This document shows, in pieces, positions 8,270-16,256 of a stretch of 37,389 nucleotides of DNA (position 1 is the first letter of the stretch; every line of letters starts with the position of its first letter). Below the pieces are notes generated by a model. It was given only the letters and a program-made list of their open reading frames with translations, made no database searches and had not been told where the DNA came from. The stretch lies in assembly GCA_937911865.1 (NCBI GenBank), contig CALDSK010000047.1:1-37389 (forward strand), in the 5' to 3' direction. This stretch comes from an uncultured Synechococcus sp. (lineage in GTDB: Bacteria > Cyanobacteriota > Cyanobacteriia > Phormidesmidales > Phormidesmidaceae). Made by a program: the position numbers and the translations under genes.

Positions 8270-8311
8270 CAGCTACGGAAAGCCAGCTACGGCAAGTCAG
8301 CTATGGAAATT
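8270..8311. repeat. 14-bp degenerate tandem repeat, three copies
   Basis: Units CAGCTACGGAAAGC (8270-8283), CAGCTACGGCAAGT (8284-8297) and CAGCTATGGAAATT (8298-8311) run head to tail. The third unit contains the stop codon (complement of 8301-8303) of the neighbouring minus-strand gene, so the repeat has grown outward from the end of that gene. No function is evident. Confidence 0.85.
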
Positions 8312-8771
8312 CGTAGAAGGCATAGTCTGACGAATGACCATTGCTGCCATTCTCGGTTGCGTAGGCCTGCGGTATCGGTAGAAAAGACTGGAACGAAGTT
8401 TGACGTTCTGGCTCTCTGTCTGGTTCTCTGTCGCCTCGTTCTACGGCCTCGGCTCCCGTTTTTATCAGCTCCTCGGCTGAAGGTAGCTCGGCTGCTTCGC
8501 CCGGCTGCTCTGTCTGTGAAGTGGCCGCCGGTAGCGTCCACTGCTCTGCGGGCAAATCGCTCAGCGGCGCCTGGTAGGCCTTTTCAAATTCTTGTTCAAA
8601 TTCTCGAATGTCTTGAGCGATCTCCGCGACCTGTAAAGACTTCTCTGCTTCTGCGGTGTCATCTAACTGCTGTAAACCGGCAAATCGCAGCTTTCGCCCG
8701 AGTAATCGACGTTCATCGTCCGACATCGACAGTACAATCTGCGCCACCGACTCTACTAAGCGCTGGTTCAT
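8301..8771 (-). CDS. conserved cyanobacterial hypothetical protein, soluble
   Basis: 156 residues from the ATG at 8771, chosen over an upstream extension because GGAGGGAGG lies just before it on the minus strand. The N terminus MNQRLVESVAQIVLSMSDDE followed by RRLLGRKL resembles a short helical module common at the start of cyanobacterial hypothetical proteins. The middle is acidic and coiled-coil-like (EAEKSLQVAEIAQDIREFEQ). The rest is low-complexity, rich in Glu, Pro, Arg and Gln, and probably disordered. No catalytic motif is visible and I cannot assign a function. It lies between nagA and chlM on the same strand with gaps of 164 and 248 bases, so an operon is uncertain. Confidence 0.7.
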   Translation of the reverse strand: MNQRLVESVAQIVLSMSDDERRLLGRKLRFAGLQQLDDTAEAEKSLQVAEIAQDIREFEQEFEKAYQAPLSDLPAEQWTLPAATSQTEQPGEAAELPSAEELIKTGAEAVERGDREPDREPERQTSFQSFLPIPQAYATENGSNGHSSDYAFYEFP

Positions 8772-8935
8772 AGCCTCCCTCCTCTCTCCTATAAACACCT
8801 TACAAGCCACCTCTGCACATCCAGGGACAATTGGAAAAGTGTCTATCAATTTGCTTGCTCCTTTTCTGCGTCAGCGCCTTTCCTTGTGTCGAATTTGTGG
8901 CTTCTTCTGTGGGCCTCTGCGGGTCTCTTGGTCTG

Positions 8936-10204
8936 CTAACTAAGCTCTATGCGCTGCCAGGTCAGCTGGCTTTGAACGTTCTGAGACCAGCGTATGAGCT
9001 GCGCAGGCTGGCCGATAGACAGTATGGGTAGGCCAATAGCCTGGCGAGGCGCCTGGGTAACTAGTGCGATCGCTTCTTCTGCACTACAAAGGTCCCATGC
9101 CACCAAGTTCTCTGCGCCAGCAATCAGCGGCAGTGTCGTTCCAGAAAGTGTGCCATCTGCTAGCCTCGCTGTCCCCTCTATTACCTCAATTTCACGGCTG
9201 TCCCAGGGATACGTCCCATCGGGTAAACCCAGAGGCGACAGCGCATCGCTCACTAAAAACAAACCGCCTATGCGCGTATCCTTGCTACCTCGCTTTACCC
9301 GTAGCAACAGATCTAGCATTGACCGGCAAATGTGCTGCCCATCGGCGATAAACCCACAAAAAACGCGCGAGTCAGTCAACGCCGCGCCCAGCAGCCCCGG
9401 CTGACGATGGTGCAGACCTGGCATTGCATTAAACGCATGGGTAACCATCGTGGCCCCTTGGTCAAAGGCCCAAGTAGCCTGTTTTGCGGTCGCTAACGAA
9501 TGGCCCAAGCTCACCGTAATTCCCTGTTCGGTAAGCCAGGGAATTACCCTGTCATCGGTTGCCTGTTCAGGCGCTAACGTCACGATGCTGATGGCTTCAG
9601 CAAACTCGCCTACGACTGCTTTTACGGCTTCTAGGGTTAGTGGCTGTAGGTATTCTGCCGGGTGTGCGCCTCGCTTAACCGGGTTGAGAAAGGGCCCTTC
9701 TAAATGAGCGCCTAACGCGATCGCACAGTCAGCGGGTCTATCTTTGGCCTGCTGCCGTTGAAAGGCCCGAATAGCGGCCAAACTACCCTGAAAATTCTCA
9801 GGAGACGTCGTCACCAAGGTCGGGCAAAAGCCGTTGACGCCCTGTTGCCACAGCCGTTCACAAATCTGCTGAAGCTGACCCAGTGTTTCCATGCGAAGGT
9901 CCGGAAAAGCCAGTCCTAATGCTCCATTGATTAGCAAATCGATGGCTCCTAGCGTAATCCAATCGCCGTTCACATCAATGACGGTATCTGGAGCGACGGT
10001 ATCTGTAGCCGTGGTGTTTTTGAGGACCGCAGTGTTCGGAGCAGTCGTCTTTGGAGCAGTCGTGTTCGGAGCAGTCGTGTTCGGAGCAGTCGTGGCTGTC
10101 TCTGCCGGTTCGAGCTGACTGATTTTTCCAGCTTGTATCGAGATTTGATACAGTCCTGAGCGGTGAGGCAAGCGAGCATTGAGAATGACAGTACTATCTA
10201 GCAT
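8936..10204 (-). CDS. nagA: N-acetylglucosamine-6-phosphate deacetylase NagA, with an inserted repeat
   Basis: Amidohydrolase that removes the acetyl group from GlcNAc-6-phosphate in amino-sugar and cell-wall recycling. Signatures: AIDLLINGALG near residue 87, HLEGPFLNPVKRGAHP, VSLGHSLATAKQA, VTHAFNAMPGLHHRQPG and the catalytic-aspartate region LVSDALSPLGL. The product is 422 residues against about 380 for typical NagA. The surplus sits at residues 36-74, where the Thr/Ala/Pro/Asn repeat TAPNT interrupts the small N-terminal beta domain. The rest of the protein looks intact. The ATG at 10204 follows a GAGAG. Divergent from purE, with 139 bases between the starts. Confidence 0.92.
   Translation of the reverse strand: MLDSTVILNARLPHRSGLYQISIQAGKISQLEPAETATTAPNTTAPNTTAPKTTAPNTAVLKNTTATDTVAPDTVIDVNGDWITLGAIDLLINGALGLAFPDLRMETLGQLQQICERLWQQGVNGFCPTLVTTSPENFQGSLAAIRAFQRQQAKDRPADCAIALGAHLEGPFLNPVKRGAHPAEYLQPLTLEAVKAVVGEFAEAISIVTLAPEQATDDRVIPWLTEQGITVSLGHSLATAKQATWAFDQGATMVTHAFNAMPGLHHRQPGLLGAALTDSRVFCGFIADGQHICRSMLDLLLRVKRGSKDTRIGGLFLVSDALSPLGLPDGTYPWDSREIEVIEGTARLADGTLSGTTLPLIAGAENLVAWDLCSAEEAIALVTQAPRQAIGLPILSIGQPAQLIRWSQNVQSQLTWQRIELS
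10032..10091. repeat. 15-bp tandem repeat, four copies, in frame inside nagA
   Basis: Units start at 10032, 10047, 10062 and 10077. Three are identical (GTGTTCGGAGCAGTC) and one differs at two bases. On the coding strand they specify the pentapeptide TAPNT or TAPKT. Flanking sequence on both sides is a decayed version of the same motif. Because the period is a multiple of three, copy-number change keeps the gene in frame. Confidence 0.92.
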
Positions 10205-10343
10205 GACTCTCTAACATCGCTTGAAACCGGAAGTCGCCCGCGGTTGTGTTTTTACCATACGCGCTCATTCTACGTAACTTGCGCCGCCGAAAGTCATTCC
10301 TTTTAACCCAAGACATTTCAATCCAAAATACTCCTACCAGGCT

Positions 10344-10910
10344 ATGACCACTTCTCAACAGCAGGCCAGCAAAAACGATAGAGGCTCAAAAGTGGATGTC
10401 GGCATCATTATGGGTAGCGATTCAGATTTGCCCACGATGATAGATGCGATCACTATTTGCGAAGAATTCAGCATTCCTCACGAAGTGGCTATTGTCTCGG
10501 CCCATCGCACGCCGCATCGCATGGTGACCTACGCAGAAACGGCCCACACGCGTGGAATCAAGGTCATCATTGCTGGCGCTGGTGGAGCGGCTCATTTGCC
10601 GGGCATGGTGGCTGCTCTAAGTCCGCTACCTGTAATTGGCGTCCCGATCAAAACCAGAACGCTCTCTGGTGTCGATTCGCTGTACTCTATCGTGCAAATG
10701 CCAAGGGGTATCCCGGTGGCTACTGTCGCCATTGGCAATGCCAAAAATGCAGGCTTACTGGCCGCGCAGATACTGGGTGCTTATGACGTTGATTTGCAAA
10801 GTAAGGTTCTAAACTATCGCCAGCAGCTCAAAACCATGGTAAGCGATAAGCAAAATCAGCTCTCTGCACTAGGCGCGCGTCAATATCTCAAACACATGAT
10901 CAATACGTAA
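10344..10910 (+). CDS. purE: N5-carboxyaminoimidazole ribonucleotide mutase PurE
   Basis: Moves the carboxyl group of N5-CAIR to C4 in de novo purine synthesis. The 188-residue protein has the class I PurE motifs: [13 protein letters not shown], the catalytic-histidine region [28 protein letters not shown], and [20 protein letters not shown] followed by [19 protein letters not shown]. It is slightly longer than bacterial PurE (about 160-170), owing to an N-terminal [15 protein letters not shown] lead and a basic C-terminal extension. ATG at 10344. No other purine gene is adjacent. Confidence 0.96.
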   Translation: MTTSQQQASKNDRGSKVDVGIIMGSDSDLPTMIDAITICEEFSIPHEVAIVSAHRTPHRMVTYAETAHTRGIKVIIAGAGGAAHLPGMVAALSPLPVIGVPIKTRTLSGVDSLYSIVQMPRGIPVATVAIGNAKNAGLLAAQILGAYDVDLQSKVLNYRQQLKTMVSDKQNQLSALGARQYLKHMINT

Positions 10911-11496
10911 GCGAATAAGCACGTCAAGAAAGTTCATCAATATTCAGTCTTTAAAGAAAAAATGAAAAACTAAAGGCTGCAAAAATACGTAGAAATGCTC
11001 ATGTCTCTGGTTATACATAAGCAAACTATGAAGTGCCGGAAGTCGGCTGTGAAAACCCTTGAAAAAGCGCGTGAAATCAAAGCTCTTTGATGTTTAGAAA
11101 TGATACATAGCCTCTCAAATGAAGGTGTCAAATAAGACGCTGTGTAAATTTTCGCTAAAACCTATGCAAAAAATCAGGAGAGAGAGCGGCAGTCTCCTAT
11201 TAAAAGTATCAGGCGATACAGAATGACTTGCTCAGACTTGATGGAATAGGTGCCATCAGTTTGACAGGTGCATAAAGGGCCTAGATCAGGTCAGGTCAGA
11301 TATAAAACTGATGGAAAATGGAGCAATGTTGAGGGCTGTATGTAGGTTGATTCGCACTTTTACACAGCTGCCTAACATCTGTTATTCCCAACTCCAGACT
11401 TTTTTTATCTATCTAACTCGTGACTGATTTCTATCATCAGCAGTGCCTCAAAGCCGTGGATTACTGTCGAAATTGCGTTAGGAACGCCAGACAAAA
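10911..11496. other. long upstream region of amt
   Basis: 586 bases without a convincing gene between purE and amt. It holds a perfect NtcA box at 11206-11219 with a -10-like element 22 bases downstream (separate entry). A transcript starting there would carry a leader of roughly 240 bases before the ATG at 11497. I see no strong hairpin or riboswitch pattern by eye, and no terminator with a T-run directly after purE. Confidence 0.6.
11206..11247 (+). promoter_or_regulatory. NtcA-activated promoter of amt
   Basis: GTATCAGGCGATAC at 11206-11219 is a perfect match to the NtcA consensus GTA-N8-TAC. After 22 bases comes TGGAAT (11242-11247), an acceptable -10 box of the TA-N3-T kind with one mismatch. 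This spacing is the classic class II arrangement of cyanobacterial nitrogen-regulated promoters, where NtcA replaces the -35 box. NtcA responds to 2-oxoglutarate and drives ammonium-transporter genes under nitrogen limitation, which fits the downstream gene. Predicted start of transcription is near 11254. Confidence 0.8.
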
Positions 11497-12975
11497 ATGT
11501 CTAACTTTACAATGAGAAAAAGAAAGCAGTCGAGGCGAGCACCATCGCCTTGGTCTGCAAATGTCCCTCCCTTTACAGAGATGGCAAAGCGCACGCTAAA
11601 CCGTGCATTTGGCCGTCGGTTTGCTTGGGGCTGGTTAGCCTGTGTACCCTTAGCCTTCGTCATTGTGGCGACTTGGGGATTCGCAGCCCACGCCCAAGAA
11701 ACGACTGCCGATGATGTTCAAATCGTTTTGGATAACATCTGGATTGTTGTTGCCTCCGTTCTAGTTATTTTCATGAACGCGGGTTTCGGCATGTTAGAAA
11801 CTGGCTTCTGCCGACAAAAGAATGCCGTCAACATTCTGACCAAAAACCTGATCGTTTTTGCCTTAGCAACCGTTTCCTTCTGGGCTTTAGGGTTTGCGCT
11901 GGCATTTGGTGAAGGTAACGGTATCTTGGGCCTAACCGGCTTCTTCCTCGCAGGCTCTGATCCTGTTGAGCCGGTGTTTGGCACACTAACGACGCCTGTA
12001 TTCTTCCTGTTTCAGGCTGCGTTTGCTGGGACGGCTGCAACCATCGTTTCGGGTGCGGTCGCTGAGCGCGTTAAGTTCTCTAGCTTTATTATCTTTAGCG
12101 TATTGCTCACTGCCATTAGCTACCCCATCACGGCTCACTGGGTCTGGGGTGGCGGCTGGCTCTCTGATATGAGCTTCCTCGGCGAAGGGGTGGCTTTCAG
12201 TGACTTTGCTGGTTCCACCGTGGTTCACTCCGTAGGGGGGTGGGCTGCGCTGATGGGGGCTATTTTCCTCGGCCCTCGCATTGGTAAGTACCAGAACGGC
12301 GCAGTCAATGCCATTCCTGGCCACAACATGAGTATCGCCACGCTTGGCTGTCTGATTCTCTGGATTGGCTGGTTTGGCTTCAACCCCGGTTCTGAGCTAG
12401 CAGCTAGCTTGAACGTGCCTCAAATTGCGCTGGTGACTAACCTTGCTGCTGCTGCTGGTGGCATTGCTGCGACCTTCACGGCGTGGGCGCTCAGTGGTAA
12501 GCCCGACCTGTCCATGGTGATTAACGGTATCTTGGCCGGTCTGGTTGGTATTACGGCTGGCTGTGGCGGTATTGGCTACTGGGGCGCGCTCATCGTTGGC
12601 CTGATTGCGGGCGTGATTGTTGTCTTCTCCGTTGGCTTCTTCGATAGCATCAAGATCGATGACCCTGTCGGTGCGACATCGGTTCACCTGGTCTGCGGTA
12701 TCTGGGGCACGCAGGCTGTAGGTTTATTCGACGGTACTAGCGGCCTGTTCTTTGGCGGTGGCGCTACCCAGCTAATTGCTCAAATTATCGGTATCGTTGC
12801 GATTGGCCTTTTTACCGTCGTAGTAACGTCTGTTCTGTGGATTATCGTCAAGTCTCTTATCGGTATTCGCGTGTCTTCCGAGGAAGAGCTCAAGGGATTG
12901 GACATCGGCGAGCATGGCATGGAAGCCTACAGCGGTTTCCTCAAGGACACTAGCGACATGGGCGGTATTATCTAG
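11497..12975 (+). CDS. amt: ammonium transporter, Amt family
   Basis: Amt/MEP/Rh channel for ammonium uptake across the inner membrane, trimeric in known members. The sequence has the expected 11-helix core beginning at [20 protein letters not shown]. The conserved blocks are [37 protein letters not shown] (first pore histidine), [20 protein letters not shown] and [18 protein letters not shown] (second histidine). The N terminus of the mature protein is preceded by a likely signal peptide ending FAAHAQ. Start choice is open. The ATG at 11497 gives 492 residues with a weak, distant AGGA, while the ATG at 11581 gives a signal peptide of ordinary length. Preceded by an NtcA box and followed by a strong terminator. 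Confidence 0.95.
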   Translation: MSNFTMRKRKQSRRAPSPWSANVPPFTEMAKRTLNRAFGRRFAWGWLACVPLAFVIVATWGFAAHAQETTADDVQIVLDNIWIVVASVLVIFMNAGFGMLETGFCRQKNAVNILTKNLIVFALATVSFWALGFALAFGEGNGILGLTGFFLAGSDPVEPVFGTLTTPVFFLFQAAFAGTAATIVSGAVAERVKFSSFIIFSVLLTAISYPITAHWVWGGGWLSDMSFLGEGVAFSDFAGSTVVHSVGGWAALMGAIFLGPRIGKYQNGAVNAIPGHNMSIATLGCLILWIGWFGFNPGSELAASLNVPQIALVTNLAAAAGGIAATFTAWALSGKPDLSMVINGILAGLVGITAGCGGIGYWGALIVGLIAGVIVVFSVGFFDSIKIDDPVGATSVHLVCGIWGTQAVGLFDGTSGLFFGGGATQLIAQIIGIVAIGLFTVVVTSVLWIIVKSLIGIRVSSEEELKGLDIGEHGMEAYSGFLKDTSDMGGII

Positions 12976-13058
12976 CGCTTGACTAGGTCCTGCTGATTAA
13001 ACGCAAGTTCTTCGTATCCATCGCATTTGTCAGGTTGCTTAGAACAGTGACATCAATC

Positions 13059-13099
13059 AAAAAGTGGTCTCAGTGGTTTACCTGCTGGGACCACTTTTT
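13059..13099 (+). terminator. rho-independent terminator after amt
   Basis: A 15-bp stem with arms 13059-13073 (AAAAAGTGGTCTCAG) and 13085-13099 (CTGGGACCACTTTTT) has one G-T wobble and an 11-base loop. The 3' arm ends in five T residues, and the A-run on the left makes it potentially bidirectional. It lies 84 bases after the amt stop. Confidence 0.9.
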
Positions 13100-13362
13100 A
13101 TGATCCCCCACGCATTTCTTTGACTCATTTCTTTTAGTTAACTTCTGAGCCGCTGCCCCTGATCTGCCTGCTATGGTGACGGTATTTAGAATTCGCTATA
13201 AAAAGACTCCCGCTTAAAAACTATCGCACTGGGTGAGCGCACTAAGCGATCGCACCCAATGACACGTTTTAGTCATCTCTGGGTTTCAAAACTATGAGCC
13301 TCAGAGAGCCTTAGACCAAAGGCAAAAATAAAGACAAGTCAGCCCTCATTATTATTGTTTAA

Positions 13363-13395
13363 GCAAAAGCCCGCTGCTACGAAGGAGGCTTTTGC
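13363..13395. repeat. inverted repeat upstream of the DICT kinase gene
   Basis: GCAAAAGCC (13363-13371) and GGCTTTTGC (13387-13395) are perfect 9-bp arms around a 15-base loop, ending 39 bases before the kinase ATG at 13435. The only T-run lies inside the arm, so it is more likely a leader hairpin or an operator than a terminator. Confidence 0.55.
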
Positions 13396-13434
13396 TAATA
13401 AATAGATAGCGCGAAAAATTGCGCAAACGAACGC

Positions 13435-15522
13435 ATGGGTAATCCAACTTCCATCGTGGAAGAAATATTTGAAGCGTTGCCGACACTGCGCTTTCAAATG
13501 TATTTCAAAACATCGCTGACGGCGCTCTCCCATGCTATGGAAGATCAGGTCCTAGCCGGATCGGAAGAGCAGCCGTTGATTATTGCCAGCTTTCAGCAAG
13601 AACGGTTTTATCGGCAGGAAGCTCATCGCTACGTTCGCATTGGAGGGGTTAGCGATCAGGTGTATGTACTCTCCGCCACTGAGACGCAGTTTAACCAGAC
13701 AGAAAAAGGGCAGGTAAAGGGCTACGAAAAAATCGATTTTGACGAGGAAGATGCGCTTACCGAAGAGTGGCACCTCGTTGTGATTGGTGAGAACTACAGC
13801 GCCGCGCTGATTTGCCGAGAGCATCAGCCAGTGGCAACCAAGCCGCGTCATATTGTGACGGACAAAATGTCGAGCGCAGCCAATCTAGATCAAAGTCGTC
13901 GATTTGAGGGCATTTGGACCTTGGATCGGCAGGTCAGCCTGCGGGCAGCAGATCTGCTGCTGACCAGAATTCAAGACTATCGGCCAGAGCTGGCTGACAA
14001 GATTAACGTGGCGCGCGATCGGTTTATTCCTCCGGTGCTCAGCAGCCACTTAGAAGTTGAAAAAGATCCCTTTGCGCAGCGGCTAATTACTTACTTGCAG
14101 GCCGGACAGTACAAGCAGCTGAAGGCGTACCGGGCGATCGCCCTACAAGAGCAGCGGGCTCGTTTGGTCAACTCAATCACCACGGCCATTCGAAAGTCGC
14201 TCAACCCGTCTGAAATATTTGCGATCGCCGCCGCCCAGCTGGGTAGCGTTCTCGACGTAGGTCGCTGCATCATCTATCGATGTGCCGATAGCGACCCCGA
14301 CGCCACGATTCATCACGAATACCGGCAGCCCCATATCAACTCGTTAGAAGGCGCTACCTGGCCATTAAAAAACAACCCGCTCTACCAATGGGTTAACCAC
14401 AACCGTGCCACCCTAGCTGTAGACGACATCAACACAGCCGGCGACCCCGAACAGACTCTGGATATTGCCAGTGCCCGTACTCGGCTACAGCGCTGGCAAA
14501 TACGTAGTTGCCTGCTGGTGCCATTAATTCATCAAAGCCGTCTGCTGGGCATGATAGAGCTGCATTTAGAAGGCAGCAGTCATCACTGGAACGACGATGA
14601 AATTGGCCTGACAGAGGCCATCTCTAACCAGCTGAGCGTGGCATTGATTCAGGCTGAAGCCTACGCCCATTTAGAAAGCTTTAACCAGCAGCTCGCCGAC
14701 CTAGAGCGCACCCGCAGCAACCTGATTGCAATTACCGGTCACGAGCTGCGCACGCCGCTTTCTACCATTCGCGTGTGTCTAGAGAGCCTGCTGACTGAGC
14801 CAGATATGTCCGCTGACCTGAGACAGATCATGCTCGACACCGCCTTGACCGATGCCGAACGCATGCGCAAGCTGGTGCAAGACTTTTTAACCCTGTCTCG
14901 GCTTGAAAGTCAGCGCGTAGAGTGGAATCTGGAGTCTCTTTCTCTACAAGAATGTGTTGCCCTAGCGCTGAGCAGCCTGCGCTGGCAGCATTCAGCTGAC
15001 GCGGCTCCGGCTATGCAAATAGAGTCTCAGCTGCCCGAAGATCTGCCGTTTGTTCGAGCCGATGGGGAATGGATTGTTGAAGTACTCTCAAAACTGCTCG
15101 ACAACGCCTGCAAGTTCACAGAAGCTAATGGTCAGGTCAAAATCAGCGCCCATATGCGAGATGAAAAAACGGTAGAAGTGACCGTTTCTGACTCTGGTAG
15201 AGGCATCGAGTCTGACCGTTTAGAGACCGTCTTTGAACGCTTTTATCAAGAAGAAGGGGCGCTTCGACGCTCTGTGGGAGGTACCGGCTTAGGACTAGCC
15301 ATTTGCCAGCAGATTATTGAAGGGCTAGGCGGTGAAATATGGGCCACGTCTGGCGGCAAAGATCAGGGAACTCAAATTCATTTCACCCTACCAGCCGTGC
15401 AAAAATCGGCCCGCTACTCCACCGGAAAACGGCGCTCATCAGCCCGTAAGGTGGCAGCTGGTCAGGGCCGTAAGACATCGGCGGCTAAGACCTCTAAGAC
15501 CACTAAAAGCCGCCCTCGCTAG
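13435..15522 (+). CDS. DICT-GAF sensor histidine kinase with a basic C-terminal tail
   Basis: Soluble hybrid-type sensor of 695 residues. Residues about 15-195 match the DICT sensory domain found in cyanobacterial signalling proteins: FQMYFKTSLTALSHAMEDQV, then FQQERFYRQEAHRYVRI, then FEGIWTLDRQVS. Residues about 245-405 form a GAF domain. HisKA follows with the phospho-acceptor H436 in TGHELRTPLSTIR, then HATPase_c with N box LLDNACKFT (N557), DSGRGIE, VFERFYQ and GTGLGLAI. After residue 656 comes a 39-residue tail with 14 Lys/Arg (KRRSSARK, GRKTSAAKTSKTTKSRPR), which is not part of the kinase fold. No receiver or response-regulator gene is adjacent, so it is an orphan kinase. The signal is unknown. 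Confidence 0.92.
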   Translation: MGNPTSIVEEIFEALPTLRFQMYFKTSLTALSHAMEDQVLAGSEEQPLIIASFQQERFYRQEAHRYVRIGGVSDQVYVLSATETQFNQTEKGQVKGYEKIDFDEEDALTEEWHLVVIGENYSAALICREHQPVATKPRHIVTDKMSSAANLDQSRRFEGIWTLDRQVSLRAADLLLTRIQDYRPELADKINVARDRFIPPVLSSHLEVEKDPFAQRLITYLQAGQYKQLKAYRAIALQEQRARLVNSITTAIRKSLNPSEIFAIAAAQLGSVLDVGRCIIYRCADSDPDATIHHEYRQPHINSLEGATWPLKNNPLYQWVNHNRATLAVDDINTAGDPEQTLDIASARTRLQRWQIRSCLLVPLIHQSRLLGMIELHLEGSSHHWNDDEIGLTEAISNQLSVALIQAEAYAHLESFNQQLADLERTRSNLIAITGHELRTPLSTIRVCLESLLTEPDMSADLRQIMLDTALTDAERMRKLVQDFLTLSRLESQRVEWNLESLSLQECVALALSSLRWQHSADAAPAMQIESQLPEDLPFVRADGEWIVEVLSKLLDNACKFTEANGQVKISAHMRDEKTVEVTVSDSGRGIESDRLETVFERFYQEEGALRRSVGGTGLGLAICQQIIEGLGGEIWATSGGKDQGTQIHFTLPAVQKSARYSTGKRRSSARKVAAGQGRKTSAAKTSKTTKSRPR

Positions 15523-15615
15523 AGTTAAAGAACTATTACGCTTCTCTTTACACGCGTTAATGCAGGCAGCCTACGATGCTACGATTTGGGTCATCAAGGT
15601 TGAGAGATATCATCC

Positions 15616-16038
15616 ATGGCACTAACTGGTTCAATGCCTAAATTTGGAGGCAGCACCGGCGGTCTTCTGACTAAGGCTTTTGTTGAAGAAAAGTACGCTA
15701 TCACCTGGACTTCTAAGAAAGAACAGGTTTTTGAAATGCCGACAGGTGGCGTTGCCACTATGAACGAAGGCGAAAATTTATTAGAGCTTGCTCGTAAAGA
15801 GCAGTGTTTGGCGCTGGGCAAACAGCTTAGAACCAAGTTCAAACCCAAAATGACCGACTACAAGATTTATCGGATCTTGCCTAGCGGTGAAACCACGCTG
15901 CTGCACCCTGCAGACGGCGTGTTTCCTGAAAAAGTCAACGAAGGTCGTGGCTTTGCTGGCAAGAAAGATCGTCGCATTGGTGAGAACCCCAACCCAGCAA
16001 CGATTAAATTCAGCGGTAACGAGACTTACGAAGCCTAG
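15616..16038 (+). CDS. psaD: photosystem I subunit II PsaD
   Basis: Stromal/cytoplasmic-side extrinsic subunit of photosystem I that docks ferredoxin and stabilises PsaC. At 140 residues it has the usual length. It is strongly conserved throughout: [83 protein letters not shown] and [12 protein letters not shown] at 15616. It lies 93 bases after the kinase and 218 bases before trpE. The psaD-trpE pairing also occurs in Synechocystis PCC 6803 as I recall it (slr0737-slr0738). A terminator separates it from trpE. Confidence 0.98.
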   Translation: MALTGSMPKFGGSTGGLLTKAFVEEKYAITWTSKKEQVFEMPTGGVATMNEGENLLELARKEQCLALGKQLRTKFKPKMTDYKIYRILPSGETTLLHPADGVFPEKVNEGRGFAGKKDRRIGENPNPATIKFSGNETYEA

Positions 16039-16145
16039 TCGTTATGGCTCACGGCCGTACTCTCCAGGACCGTATGCTCAGAGAACCCTCTTGAAAGATT
16101 CACCCTTTGAATTCTCTCAATTGCCGAATCGATTCAAATAAAAAA

Positions 16146-16176
16146 CAAACGGGCAGCTCTCGCAGTTGCCCGTTTG
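16146..16176 (+). terminator. rho-independent terminator after psaD
   Basis: Arms CAAACGGGCA (16146-16155) and TGCCCGTTTG (16167-16176) form a perfect 10-bp stem with an 11-base loop, followed by CTTTGG. The T-run is short, but the stem is GC-rich and preceded by an A-run. It lies about 110 bases after the psaD stop and should isolate this highly expressed gene from trpE. Confidence 0.8.
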
Positions 16177-16256
16177 CTTTGGAAATGGTTCTACCAGACA
16201 ACTGATTAACTCTCAATCAACTGCTATAGCTGCCTTTTTGCACAACGGGTACGTTC

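Larger units (their letters stand above)
12976..13434. other. intergenic region between amt and the DICT-GAF kinase
   Basis: 459 bases. The first part holds the amt terminator (13059-13099). The middle has an imperfect inverted repeat around 13230-13258 that includes a HIP1 octamer (13246-13253). The end has a 9-bp-arm hairpin (13363-13395) about 40 bases before the kinase start. I see no small gene longer than about 14 codons with a plausible ribosome site. Confidence 0.6.

Noticed and set aside
10032..10091. Repeat array considered as a CRISPR
   Set aside because: The units abut with no spacers and lie inside a coding region. It is a minisatellite.
15523..15615. Possible HLR1-type light-response element before psaD
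   Set aside because: Only loosely similar TTAC and TTTACA words at the wrong spacing were found. The match is no better than chance.
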